NCBI GenBank assembly: GCA_023132505.1
Contig: JAGLYE010000009.1
Location: forward strand, 1-16,683
Origin: Bacteroidales bacterium
Lineage (GTDB): Bacteria > Bacteroidota > Bacteroidia > Bacteroidales > B18-G4
Length of the DNA: 16,683 nucleotides
Direction of reading: 5' to 3'
Shown here: positions 7,202 through 14,599 of the stretch, one piece after another
How positions within the stretch are numbered: position 1 is the stretch's first letter
Layout of the letters: each line of letters opens with the position of its first letter
Position numbers and translations under genes: made by a program
Notes under the pieces: model-generated
Database searches by the model: none
Seen by the model: only the letters and a program-made list of their open reading frames with translations
Told to the model about the DNA's origin: nothing

Positions 7202-7472
7202 AATAGATTGTTTAGTAAATATTAGTTTAATGAGATTGATGCATTTTGCATCTTGCTTCGAAGTGCTTCTTCATCTATTAATACCGTTTTTTGGAAAATG
7301 TCCACACCCTGGGAAACTTTTTTTTAGCATTGGCATGAAAATGAACATGATATGGAAACAACGGAATCAATGATTATTTATAGAGAATTTAGAGACCGGA
7401 TATCCCTATTTCTTGATTATATTTTTTATTTTAGCAATGATTAATTTTCATCACCTCTTAAAACAATCTGAT
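7202..7472. other. Non-coding divergent region between the repeat protein gene and ilvE
   Basis: This 271-base AT-rich stretch separates two divergent genes. It holds a perfect 15-base inverted repeat (7238-7252), a palindrome CTTCGAAG (7256-7263), an eight-T run (about 7318-7325) and two very short overlapping reading frames (7336-7374 and 7370-7444) on the ilvE side. No full promoter with both -33 and -7 boxes could be assigned, although TATTTTAG at 7427-7434 is one base off the TAnnTTTG box in the ilvE direction. No structured RNA class was recognised. Confidence 0.5.
7238..7252. repeat. Perfect inverted repeat, possible operator
   Basis: GATGCA-TTT-TGCATC is a 6-base inverted repeat around a 3-base centre, 37 bases before the start of the repeat protein gene on the minus strand. 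Its position fits an operator or a small leader hairpin for the exported three-gene set. No T-tract follows on either strand, which argues against a terminator. Confidence 0.35.
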
Positions 7473-8492
7473 ATGCAGGATATAGAATGGGGAAGCCTAC
7501 CTTTCGGTTATTTCAAGACTGAGTATAATGTAAGGTGTTATAACCGTAATGGTGAATGGGGCCAGATTGAGGTCTCTTCATCGGAATACATCAATATCCA
7601 TATGGCTGCAACATGCCTTCATTATGGACAGGAAGCCTTTGAAGGTATGAAAGTTTTTCGTGGAGTGGATGGAAAGATAAGGGTTTTTCGATGGGAAGAG
7701 AATGCAAAGCGTATGCAGCGTTCGGCAGAAGGTATTTTGATGGCTGAAGTTCCATTGGAATTATTCTATGAGATGATGCTTAAGGTGGTGAAGCTGAACG
7801 AACAGTTTATTCCTCCTCATGGGACAGGTGCAACCCTGTATTTGCGACCCTTGCTGATCGGAACAGGCCCCCAGGTTGGTGTGAAGCCTGCCGAAGAGTA
7901 TATGTTTATGATCTTTGTTGGGCCGGTGGGGCCATATTTTAAAGAAGGTTTCCATCCGGTAAAAATGCAGATCGTAAGGGACTATGACCGTTGTGCCCCC
8001 CTGGGAACAGGTCATATCAAAGTTGGTGGTAATTATGCTGCCAGCCTGAAGCCTGCCGCCCGGGCCAAAGAAGAAGGATTTGCTTCGGTGATCTTCCTCG
8101 AAGCCAAAGAAAAGAAATATATCGATGAAGCCGGTCCGGCCAACTTCTTTGGTATCAAAGGCAATAAATACATTACCCCTGAGTCCCATTCCATTTTACC
8201 TTCCATTACAAATATGAGTTTGAGGACTCTGGCCGAAGATATGGGCATGGAAGTGGAGAGACGGCATGTTATGGTTGAGGAACTGGGTGATTTTGAGGAA
8301 GCCGGAGCATGTGGCACTGCAGCCATTATTTCTCCTATCCGGGAAATTTTTGACAGGGAAAGCGGTAAATCGTTTACTTATGGAGATGGTAAGGTGGCAG
8401 GCCCTATATCAACAAAACTCTATAATAAGCTGCGGGCCATACAATATGGTGAAGAACCGGATCCTTATGGCTGGACAAAGATCATTGAATAA
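7473..8492 (+). CDS. ilvE: Branched-chain amino acid aminotransferase
   Basis: A PLP-dependent fold-type IV transaminase that interconverts Leu/Ile/Val and their 2-oxo acids with glutamate/2-oxoglutarate in the cytosol. The 339-residue length matches the long (type II, eukaryote-like) bacterial BCAT group. HIKVGGNYAASL at 181-192 carries the PLP-binding Lys183. YLRPLLIGTG at 123-132 and EEAGACGTAAIISPI at 275-289 are the substrate and phosphate-binding segments. The frame stays open upstream to 7413 with other ATGs (7437), but Bacteroidota homologues begin like MQDIEWGSLPFGYFKTEYNV, so ATG 7473 is preferred. The gene is monocistronic in this window, divergent from the exported cassette and convergent with pyrF (11-base gap). 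No other BCAA genes are adjacent. Identification is secure; the start is slightly less so. Confidence 0.95.
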   Translation: MQDIEWGSLPFGYFKTEYNVRCYNRNGEWGQIEVSSSEYINIHMAATCLHYGQEAFEGMKVFRGVDGKIRVFRWEENAKRMQRSAEGILMAEVPLELFYEMMLKVVKLNEQFIPPHGTGATLYLRPLLIGTGPQVGVKPAEEYMFMIFVGPVGPYFKEGFHPVKMQIVRDYDRCAPLGTGHIKVGGNYAASLKPAARAKEEGFASVIFLEAKEKKYIDEAGPANFFGIKGNKYITPESHSILPSITNMSLRTLAEDMGMEVERRHVMVEELGDFEEAGACGTAAIISPIREIFDRESGKSFTYGDGKVAGPISTKLYNKLRAIQYGEEPDPYGWTKIIE

Positions 8493-8503
8493 ATAATTTG
8501 GGT

Positions 8504-9328
8504 CTAACAGATTCCGGCATCTTTTAATACCGCTTCCATCTGCTGTTGAAGTTTTTGTGCTTCATCTCTCGCCTTGTCAGCAAAATCGAGACCATCACCG
8601 GCATAGATGATGCCTCTTGAGGAATTTACCAGCAATCCACAGTCTTTATTGAGCCCATGTGCTGTCACTTTTTCAAGGCTTCCACCCTGTGCACCAACAC
8701 CGGGGACAAGCAGGAAATGATCAGGAATGATTTCCCGGATCCCTGATAACATCTCTGCCTTTGTGGCACCAACCACATACATCATGTTATCCGGAGTTCC
8801 CCATTCGGCCGATTTTTTAAGTACACGCTCGTAAACGAGTTTGCCATTGCCTGTTTTGATCATCTGGAAATCATTGGAACCCTTATTGGAAGTGAGCGCA
8901 AGCAATACCACCCATTTCCCCTCTACATCAAGGAAAGGCCCGACTGAATCTTTCCCCATGTAAGGTGCTACCGTGATTCCGTCGAAATTGAGGGTTTCAA
9001 GAAATGCCTTTGCATAGCGCCCCGAGGTATTACCGATATCTCCCCGTTTAGCATCTGCGATGGTAAAAACATCTTTCCCTTTCAGGTAGGCAATGGTTTT
9101 TTCAAGGCTTTGCCAGCCTTTTGCGCCATAGGCTTCATAAAAGGCAATGTTGGGCTTATAAGCTGCTGCAAGTTCATGGGTTGCATCAATAATGGCTTTG
9201 TTAAAAGCAAAGATCGGATCATCTTCATTTAGAAGATGCTGTGGGATTTTTGACAGGTCAGTGTCGAGGCCGATACAAAGAAATGATCTCTTTTTTTTGA
9301 TCAGTGAAATGAGCTCTTGGCGGGTCAT
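8504..9328 (-). CDS. pyrF: Orotidine 5'-phosphate decarboxylase
   Basis: Catalyses OMP to UMP plus CO2, the last step of de novo pyrimidine synthesis. At 274 residues it belongs to the longer type 2 subfamily. The catalytic signature [10 protein letters not shown] is at 91-100, with Lys94 and Asp97 in the charged D-K-D network and Asp92 beside it. The N-terminal [12 protein letters not shown] (18-29) binds substrate. The phosphate-binding loops PGVGAQGG (209-216) and NSSRGIIYA (235-243) are intact. It lies eight bases downstream of prfA on the same strand, so the two are almost certainly cotranscribed. It ends 11 bases from ilvE, facing it, with no intrinsic terminator visible between the two. 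The ATG at 9328 fits the usual N-terminus. Confidence 0.96.
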   Translation of the reverse strand: MTRQELISLIKKKRSFLCIGLDTDLSKIPQHLLNEDDPIFAFNKAIIDATHELAAAYKPNIAFYEAYGAKGWQSLEKTIAYLKGKDVFTIADAKRGDIGNTSGRYAKAFLETLNFDGITVAPYMGKDSVGPFLDVEGKWVVLLALTSNKGSNDFQMIKTGNGKLVYERVLKKSAEWGTPDNMMYVVGATKAEMLSGIREIIPDHFLLVPGVGAQGGSLEKVTAHGLNKDCGLLVNSSRGIIYAGDGLDFADKARDEAQKLQQQMEAVLKDAGIC

Positions 9329-9336
9329 TGCTTATT

Positions 9337-10410
9337 TTATTTATCTAATTCCTGTTTTAATCGTTCGGCATTTTCGGCAAGCTGGAGCTTATCGATCAGC
9401 TCCTGCACGTTTCCATTAATAATTTCCTGCAAATTATATAGAGTAAGGGTAATACGATGATCGGTTACTCTTCCCTGGGGCCAGTTATAGGTACGGATCT
9501 TGGCCGATCTGTCGCCGGTGCTCACCATGGTTTTGCGTTGAGATGAGATATCATCAAGGTATTTTTTGTATTCCATCTCATAGAGCCTTGTACGCAATAC
9601 TTTCAATGCTTTCTCATAGTTTTTTAACTGTGACTTCTGGTCCTGGCATGTCACAACAGTATTTGTTGGGATATGGGTAAGCCTTACGGCTGAATAAGTA
9701 GTATTAACCGATTGTCCTCCGGGTCCCGATGAGCAGTAAGTATCTTTACGAATATCTTCCTGCTTTAACTCAATATCAAACTCATCTGCTTCAGGCAGTA
9801 TGACCACGGAAGCAGCAGATGTATGTATGCGCCCCTGGGTTTCTGTTTTTGGCACCCGCTGTACCCGGTGTACACCTGATTCATATTTCATCTGACCGTA
9901 AACATTTTTTCCGCTGATCTCGAATATGATCTCCTTGAACCCGCCTGCAGTGCCTTCGGTCATGCTAATCTCTTCCACCTTCCACTTCTTCATCTCACAG
10001 AATTTGATATACATCCTGTACAGGTCACCTGCAAAAATACTGGCTTCGTCGCCACCGGCGCCGGCCCTTATCTCTACCATTGCATTTTTATTGTCCTGCG
10101 GGTCTTGCGGGATGAGCATAAAGCGGATATCCTCTTCCATGGTATCCCTTTTCTCATTAAGCTCGTTAAGCTCATGTTTGGCCATTTCCCTGAACTCATC
10201 ATCCTTTTCGGTTTTCAAAACCTTTTTGGTGGAATCGATGTTGGCGATTATGTTAGCATATTCCTTATATGCATCAACAATAGGCTGCAGATCTTTATAG
10301 TCTTTATTTAGCTTGATAAATCTCTTCATATCTGCCATCACGCCGGGGTCATTCATCTGTTCCCCAATCTCCTGCCAGCGCTTATATATGCCTTCGAGTT
10401 TGTCGATCAT
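9337..10410 (-). CDS. prfA: Peptide chain release factor 1
   Basis: Class I release factor, 357 residues, which recognises UAA and UAG and triggers peptidyl-tRNA hydrolysis on the ribosome. The GGQ motif is at 231-233 within SSGPGGQSVNTT, and Gln233 is the likely target of PrmC methylation. The codon-recognition tripeptide is PKT at 187-189 (RVPKTETQGRIHTSAA). It has the RF1-type PxT pattern rather than the RF2 SPF, and differs from the common PAT by Lys at the middle position. EIRAGAGGDEA at 113-123 is the conserved domain 2 segment. No programmed-frameshift region is present, as expected for RF1. A candidate promoter (10431-10438) and a repeated palindrome lie just upstream. The gene precedes pyrF by eight bases and follows purM after 95 bases. 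Confidence 0.97.
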   Translation of the reverse strand: MIDKLEGIYKRWQEIGEQMNDPGVMADMKRFIKLNKDYKDLQPIVDAYKEYANIIANIDSTKKVLKTEKDDEFREMAKHELNELNEKRDTMEEDIRFMLIPQDPQDNKNAMVEIRAGAGGDEASIFAGDLYRMYIKFCEMKKWKVEEISMTEGTAGGFKEIIFEISGKNVYGQMKYESGVHRVQRVPKTETQGRIHTSAASVVILPEADEFDIELKQEDIRKDTYCSSGPGGQSVNTTYSAVRLTHIPTNTVVTCQDQKSQLKNYEKALKVLRTRLYEMEYKKYLDDISSQRKTMVSTGDRSAKIRTYNWPQGRVTDHRITLTLYNLQEIINGNVQELIDKLQLAENAERLKQELDK

Positions 10411-10430
10411 TTTTGTTTATTTTCAGTTTG

Positions 10431-10438
10431 CTAAGGTA
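10431..10438 (-). promoter_or_regulatory. Candidate -7 element for prfA-pyrF
   Basis: The minus strand reads TACCTTAG, one base from the TAnnTTTG box, and would start transcription near 10424, about 14 bases before the prfA ATG. No TTG is found at the expected -33 spacing. That position instead overlaps the palindromic repeat at 10453-10465, so the site may need an activator or may be cotranscribed from purM. Confidence 0.35.
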
Positions 10439-10452
10439 CAATAATTTGACGC

Positions 10453-10481
10453 GGGATGTCATCCCTATAGTGATGTCATCC
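10453..10481. repeat. Repeated palindrome between purM and prfA
   Basis: GGGATGTCATCCC (10453-10465) is a 13-base palindrome around one central base. Ten bases of it, GATGTCATCC, recur at 10472-10481, 17 bases further on (10455 to 10472). Two direct copies of a palindrome at roughly helical spacing, at about -29 and beyond relative to the candidate prfA start, look like a double operator. They could also form a small hairpin after purM, but no T-tract follows. Confidence 0.4.
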
Positions 10482-10505
10482 TTATGATAAATAATAAGAT
10501 AAAGC

Positions 10506-11678
10506 TTAATAGAAATAAGTGCCGTGCTTACTGCTGATGGTCAGCTTCGCCTCTTTGCTATCCTCTACATGTCCTACCACCTGGGCATCAATGTTATAGG
10601 AAAGGGAAATTTTGATAATATCCGCTGCAATGCTTTCCGGTACATACAATTCGAAGCGATGGCCCATATTAAATACCTGGTACATCTCCTTCCACTCTGT
10701 GGCTGATTCCTGTTGGATCATCTTGAATAAAGGCGGAACAGGGAAAAGCTTGTCTTTCACCACATGGAGATTGTCAATAAAGTGCAGCACTTTGGTTTGT
10801 GCACCACCACTGCAATGGATCATGCCATGGATATCCTTCCTGTATGATTGCAGTACTTCCCTGATCACCGGGGCATAGGTCCGGGTAGGGGAGAGCACCA
10901 TTTTACCAACGTCAATACCGGGAACTTCAGTTGGATCGGTAAGCGATTTTGAACCTGAATAAACCAGGTTACCCGGGACTTCAGGATCGTAACTTTCCGG
11001 ATACTTTTCGGCGTATTCCCTCTTGAACACATCATGCCTGGCGCTCGTAAGGCCATTGGATCCCATCCCGCCATTATATTCTGTTTCGTAGGTTCCCTGA
11101 CCGGAGGAAGACAGCCCGATGATGACATCGCCTGCCCGGATATTTTTATTTGAGATTACCTGGTCACGCCTGATGCGTGCTGTAACTGTAGAATCTACGA
11201 TTATGGTCCTGACAAGGTCACCAACATCTGCGGTCTCCCCGCCAGTCGACCAAATGCCAATTCCCAGCTCACGCATTTCGGCCAGAAACTCTTCTGTGGC
11301 ATTGATAATGGCAGCAATGACCTCTCCGGGGATCAGATTCTTATTGCGTCCGATCGTGGAGGACAAGAGAATATTGTCAGTTACACCGACACACAAAAGA
11401 TCATCAAGGTTCATCACAATAGCATCGCGGGCAATGCCTTTCCAAACAGAGAGATCACCTGTTTCTTTCCAGTAGATATAAGCGAGTGAAGACTTTGTGC
11501 CCGCGCCATCAGCATGCATGATAGTGCAATGCTCTGCGCTTCCTTGCAGAATATCAGGGATTATTTTACAAAAAGCTTTTGGAAACAGGCCCTTGTCAAT
11601 AGATTTGATAGCATTGTGAACATCCTCCTTCGAGGCTGATACGCCACGCTTATCATATCGTTGCCCCTTATTTACCAC
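10506..11678 (-). CDS. purM: Phosphoribosylformylglycinamidine cyclo-ligase (AIR synthetase)
   Basis: Catalyses ATP-dependent cyclisation of FGAM to aminoimidazole ribonucleotide in purine synthesis. The 390-residue sequence is the longer Bacteroidota form, compared with about 345 in E. coli. Signature segments are RGVSASKEDVHNAI at 11-24, HADGAGTKSS at 55-64, the Asp-rich MNLDDLLCVG at 89-98 and STGGETADVGD at 144-154, followed by GLSSSGQGTYETEYNGGMGSNG. Initiation appears to be at a GTG (11678), since no ATG lies in frame near the conserved start. Homologues begin a few residues before RGVSASKEDVH. The start is only five bases after the stop of the PorE-like gene, implying readthrough or translational coupling. 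prfA and pyrF follow on the same strand, an order I recall from other Bacteroidales. Confidence 0.95.
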   Translation of the reverse strand: MVNKGQRYDKRGVSASKEDVHNAIKSIDKGLFPKAFCKIIPDILQGSAEHCTIMHADGAGTKSSLAYIYWKETGDLSVWKGIARDAIVMNLDDLLCVGVTDNILLSSTIGRNKNLIPGEVIAAIINATEEFLAEMRELGIGIWSTGGETADVGDLVRTIIVDSTVTARIRRDQVISNKNIRAGDVIIGLSSSGQGTYETEYNGGMGSNGLTSARHDVFKREYAEKYPESYDPEVPGNLVYSGSKSLTDPTEVPGIDVGKMVLSPTRTYAPVIREVLQSYRKDIHGMIHCSGGAQTKVLHFIDNLHVVKDKLFPVPPLFKMIQQESATEWKEMYQVFNMGHRFELYVPESIAADIIKISLSYNIDAQVVGHVEDSKEAKLTISSKHGTYFY

Positions 11679-11683
11679 AGTGC

Positions 11684-14155
11684 TTAGTCTTCTTTGTATC
11701 TGAAAGTGATCTGTTTTGCATTTTCGTTGATCCTGAACTGGCCGATTCGTTGCATCACTTTCCTGCCAAGTGTAATCGGGTTGATTTGGCGATGAACAAC
11801 AGTAAACGAGATATCATTGATAGTCTTGGATCCTATCCTCAATTCAGCAATATTGAATACACTGTTATTGCGTATGGAGTTATTGGCCAGAATCTGGGCT
11901 GGATCGCCTTCAAAATCTTCTTTACCTATGATACCGTTATTGAGAAACTGTAATGCCTTCTCCAGTGATACCTGGGCAGTAGCCCTTTCTTCATAGATAA
12001 ACTCTTCATTATATCCGTTCAGGATCACCGGAATGATAAACAAGCCTGTTTTGTCCTGGGTCCTGTAGCTGATAACATCATCATCCGGGTTGATCAGGAT
12101 GCTGACCTCTCCGGGATCTTCGCTGATAACGGATCTGGGTATGTAGTCCTTTCTGAGGACACTGAAGTCGGTCCTCCTGTTCAGCTGATGGGCCACTTCC
12201 TGTACCTCAACTGATGGTAAGGCCGCAATATACTCTTCTGTTAATACATCTCCTTTTTTGAAGGAATAACCATCTTGAGTGAAATCTTTTAAAAATTTAC
12301 GTGGATTACGTTCACCATATCCCTTTGCTTTGAGTCGTTCGGCATCAATACCCCTGAGGATAAGATAATCAACTACCGACTGTGCCCTTTTCTGGGAAAG
12401 AATATCATTGCGTTCGTAGGAATCACGTGCATCGGTGTGAGAAGCCAGTTCAATAATGAGCCTGGGGTTTTCATTCAGGGTTTTGATAAGTCCCTGCAAT
12501 GAATCTTCATATTGCGGTTTCAGGTTCCATTTGGCCAGATCATACAGGATCTCAGGCAGCACAATTGGCTCTTCCGGAATAGGTTTAAGCAGGAAATCCT
12601 GCAGGAAATCCTTTCCCTTTTCATGGCCTACGGTTGTGATAGTTGCCGAGCTGTTAAAATAATTTGCTTTACTTGCAACGACCTCATAGGTAGTATTGGG
12701 CATCACCTGTGTCTTTCCGAAATTATATACCCCTTCTTCCGTAGTTCTGGTAGTCACGGATGTCCCGTCAGAGCCTACCAGGCTGATGTTGGCATCCATG
12801 ACGAATTGAAGCGTCCTGTCGTCGGTTACTACACCGGTAAGAGTAAATTCCAGTGGTGGGACGATGAAATAAAAGATGTCTTCCATGCCTTTTCGGCCCC
12901 GCCGGTCACTGCTGAAGAATCCTTTTTCTTCATCAGGGTGGAAGACGATTCCAAAATCATTGAATTCAGAGTTCATGGGAGGCTTGATGTTCTCCGGTTG
13001 GCTCCAGTTTCCTTCTTCATCAATGGTGGTGAGGAAAATATCAAGACCGCCCATTCCGGGGTGGCCATCCGATGCAAAATATAAAACGGTATCGGAACGT
13101 AAATACGGGAACATCTCATCCCCCGGCGTATTGATCAGCGGGCCCAGGTTGAAGGGCCTGCTAAAATCATCTTCTTTTGTATCACGGAAGGCGACCCAGA
13201 TATCGTTTCCGCCGAATCCGCCTTCACGGTCTGAGGTGAAGTAGATTATCATCTCATTTTCGCTGATGGCCGGATGCCCGAATGCATCCGATGAGTCATT
13301 GCTCAGCTTGACCATTTCCGGTTTACTCCAGATTCTGCCTGTTCGGCGAGAGGTATAGATCTGGCAGCCATTAATCTTTTTCTCTTCATTCGGGCAACGG
13401 GTGAAGTAAAGGGCATTATACCTGCTGTTCATCACACCTGCCCCTTCATTGGCTTCCGTGTTAACGCCTTCTTCTGAGTTGTCAAGAAGAACCGGCTCAC
13501 CCCATTCCTCTTTTCTGTCGATGCGTGTGGTGAACAAATCACTGAAATTCATATCTGTCCACTCATCTGTTTTTTTTCCCGTAGACCCCTCACGCGTGGA
13601 GGTAAAGATCAACTCATTGAAGTTATCACTGGCGTAAGTTGGACAGAAATCTGATTGCCGGCTGTTGATCTTCTTAATGTATTCTACTTCATATTTGCTG
13701 GGATACTCCAGCCATTCTTCGATCATGGCAACAGACTCAACACCTGCAGGACCGCGGGGGTCATCAGGCATCGCCTCAGCATAAAGGTTATAAAATTCAA
13801 GTGCTTTTTCGTAAAAGCCTTCTGATTTTAAAATATTGGCATAATGCAACATTATGCCCGGTTCTTTTTTGGCATAACCAATTTTGTGAAGCCTTTTGTA
13901 TTGTGCCTTGGCGGCTTTAGGGTTTCCTGTTAGACGGTAACATTCAGCCAGGTGGTATGATACCCTGTCTTTTTCGGCCTTATTGTTCTTTATCTTGCCC
14001 TGGGCTTTTTTATATCGTTCAATGGCCAGAACATACTTTTGGTCTTCATAAGCCTCATCAGCAGCCTTGGCGAAGTTCTTTCGTTGGCCAAATGCCGTGG
14101 CAGATACTACCAGACTGATAAATACGAGGATTGTGAGTTTCTTAATAAGCTGCAT
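11684..14155 (-). CDS. PorE-like TPR/PD40/OmpA envelope protein with C-terminal pseudo-retropepsin domain
   Basis: An 823-residue exported protein with a signal peptide at 1-23 (ending AFGQ, no lipobox Cys). TPR-like helices occupy about 26-150. A beta-propeller of PD40 repeats covers about 155-430, with blades ending like GGNDIWVA, GGLDIFLT and GMEDIFYF. A carboxypeptidase-regulatory-like beta domain lies at about 436-525 and an OmpA peptidoglycan-binding domain at about 533-665. In the last, HTDARDSYERNDILSQKRA supplies Asp575 and Arg590 at the spacing used to bind diaminopimelate. This order is that of PorE, the T9SS component that ties the machinery to peptidoglycan, so a T9SS or general envelope role is likely. 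Unlike PorE as I know it, residues about 700-823 form an extra domain resembling a retropepsin-like aspartic protease, but EERAT (722-726) replaces the catalytic DTGAS. A 12-base tandem duplication is at 12589-12612. purM starts five bases downstream. Confidence 0.85.
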   Translation of the reverse strand: MQLIKKLTILVFISLVVSATAFGQRKNFAKAADEAYEDQKYVLAIERYKKAQGKIKNNKAEKDRVSYHLAECYRLTGNPKAAKAQYKRLHKIGYAKKEPGIMLHYANILKSEGFYEKALEFYNLYAEAMPDDPRGPAGVESVAMIEEWLEYPSKYEVEYIKKINSRQSDFCPTYASDNFNELIFTSTREGSTGKKTDEWTDMNFSDLFTTRIDRKEEWGEPVLLDNSEEGVNTEANEGAGVMNSRYNALYFTRCPNEEKKINGCQIYTSRRTGRIWSKPEMVKLSNDSSDAFGHPAISENEMIIYFTSDREGGFGGNDIWVAFRDTKEDDFSRPFNLGPLINTPGDEMFPYLRSDTVLYFASDGHPGMGGLDIFLTTIDEEGNWSQPENIKPPMNSEFNDFGIVFHPDEEKGFFSSDRRGRKGMEDIFYFIVPPLEFTLTGVVTDDRTLQFVMDANISLVGSDGTSVTTRTTEEGVYNFGKTQVMPNTTYEVVASKANYFNSSATITTVGHEKGKDFLQDFLLKPIPEEPIVLPEILYDLAKWNLKPQYEDSLQGLIKTLNENPRLIIELASHTDARDSYERNDILSQKRAQSVVDYLILRGIDAERLKAKGYGERNPRKFLKDFTQDGYSFKKGDVLTEEYIAALPSVEVQEVAHQLNRRTDFSVLRKDYIPRSVISEDPGEVSILINPDDDVISYRTQDKTGLFIIPVILNGYNEEFIYEERATAQVSLEKALQFLNNGIIGKEDFEGDPAQILANNSIRNNSVFNIAELRIGSKTINDISFTVVHRQINPITLGRKVMQRIGQFRINENAKQITFRYKED
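12589..12612. repeat. 12-base tandem duplication inside the PorE-like gene
   Basis: GCAGGAAATCCT occurs twice in direct tandem. In the protein it gives DFLQDFLL (516-523), at the join between the carboxypeptidase-regulatory-like domain and the OmpA domain. It keeps the frame and probably only lengthens the linker by four residues. Confidence 0.6.
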
Positions 14156-14195
14156 AGAACACTGATCTTATTTTATATATCTATTTAAGCTAACG

Positions 14196-14223
14196 AAAAA
14201 AAAGTTGTTTTATTCAAACTTTC
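14196..14223 (-). terminator. Possible AT-rich intrinsic terminator after tatA/E
   Basis: On the minus strand AAAGTTTG pairs with CAACTTT across a seven-base loop, with one bulged T, and the 3' arm runs into a tract of eight Ts in all. The 5' arm overlaps the tatA stop codon. The stem is weak and AT-rich, so termination may be partial. Confidence 0.35.
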
Positions 14224-14513
14224 TTATCTATTTCTTTAATATCTGCCTGTGGTTTTGCCGATTGCTTTTTATCATCCGGCAAATCACTTTCGTTTACGAT
14301 TCTTTCAAGGTCCAGATCGGTTTTATAATTGTTTGCTTCCTGATGGATCTCCCGTTTGATTTCGCTTGATGCCTTTTTGATCTCTCTCATGCCTTTGCCT
14401 ACCTTTCTTGCAATTTCAGGTATCTTTTGCGGGCCAAAGATGATAAAGATCACTGCCACAATAATAAAAATCTCTCCGAAGCTTATGTCGAGAAACAATA
14501 ATGTTGGCATCAT
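14214..14513 (-). CDS. tatA: Sec-independent translocase subunit TatA/TatB
   Basis: A 99-residue single-pass membrane protein of the twin-arginine translocation system, which exports folded proteins across the inner membrane. The pattern is classic: a short periplasmic N-terminus, a TatA/B transmembrane helix FGEIFIIVAVIFIIF at about 12-26, the FGP hinge at 26-28, then the amphipathic helix KIPEIARKVGKGMREIKKASSEIKREI at about 30-56 and a charged tail. The first two codons are both ATG, and either could initiate. TatA and TatB cannot be told apart from this sequence, and Bacteroidota often use one TatA/E type. No tatC is present in the window. It sits between secDF, whose strong terminator lies just upstream, and the PorE-like gene, and appears to have its own promoter. 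Confidence 0.92.
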   Translation of the reverse strand: MMPTLLFLDISFGEIFIIVAVIFIIFGPQKIPEIARKVGKGMREIKKASSEIKREIHQEANNYKTDLDLERIVNESDLPDDKKQSAKPQADIKEIDKKV

Positions 14514-14539
14514 AATATCAATTGCTGCGTTTACCCGAA

Positions 14540-14547
14540 CAAAAATA
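14540..14547 (-). promoter_or_regulatory. Candidate -7 element for tatA/E (TAnnTTTG)
   Basis: The minus strand reads TATTTTTG, an exact match to TAnnTTTG, with a predicted start near 14533 and a leader of about 20 bases. It lies immediately behind the T-tract of the secDF terminator (14550-14576), so one compact stretch would stop one transcript and start the next. No -33 TTG is present at the normal spacing. Confidence 0.45.
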
Positions 14548-14549
14548 AT

Positions 14550-14576
14550 AAAAAAAAGCCCTGAGATGCTCAGGAC
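14550..14576 (-). terminator. Strong intrinsic terminator after secDF
   Basis: On the minus strand GTCCTGAG pairs with CTCAGGGC (eight pairs including one G-T) around a CAT loop and is followed by eight consecutive Ts. The hairpin starts 24 bases after the secDF stop codon. This is the clearest terminator in the window and separates secDF from tatA. Confidence 0.85.
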
Positions 14577-14599
14577 TTTAATGTTATATATATTATGGG

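Noticed and set aside
7238..7263. Inverted repeats as an intrinsic terminator
   Set aside because: The stem is only six bases with a three-base loop, no T-tract follows on either strand, and both flanking genes point away from it.
7413..7472. Longer ilvE start points (7413 or ATG 7437)
   Set aside because: Homologues in Bacteroidota begin at the residues corresponding to ATG 7473. The added residues are AT-rich non-coding-like sequence.
12512..13084. 190-codon plus-strand frame opposite the PorE-like gene
   Set aside because: It is antisense to a clearly coding propeller/OmpA region, and its translation has no recognisable motif or plausible start context.
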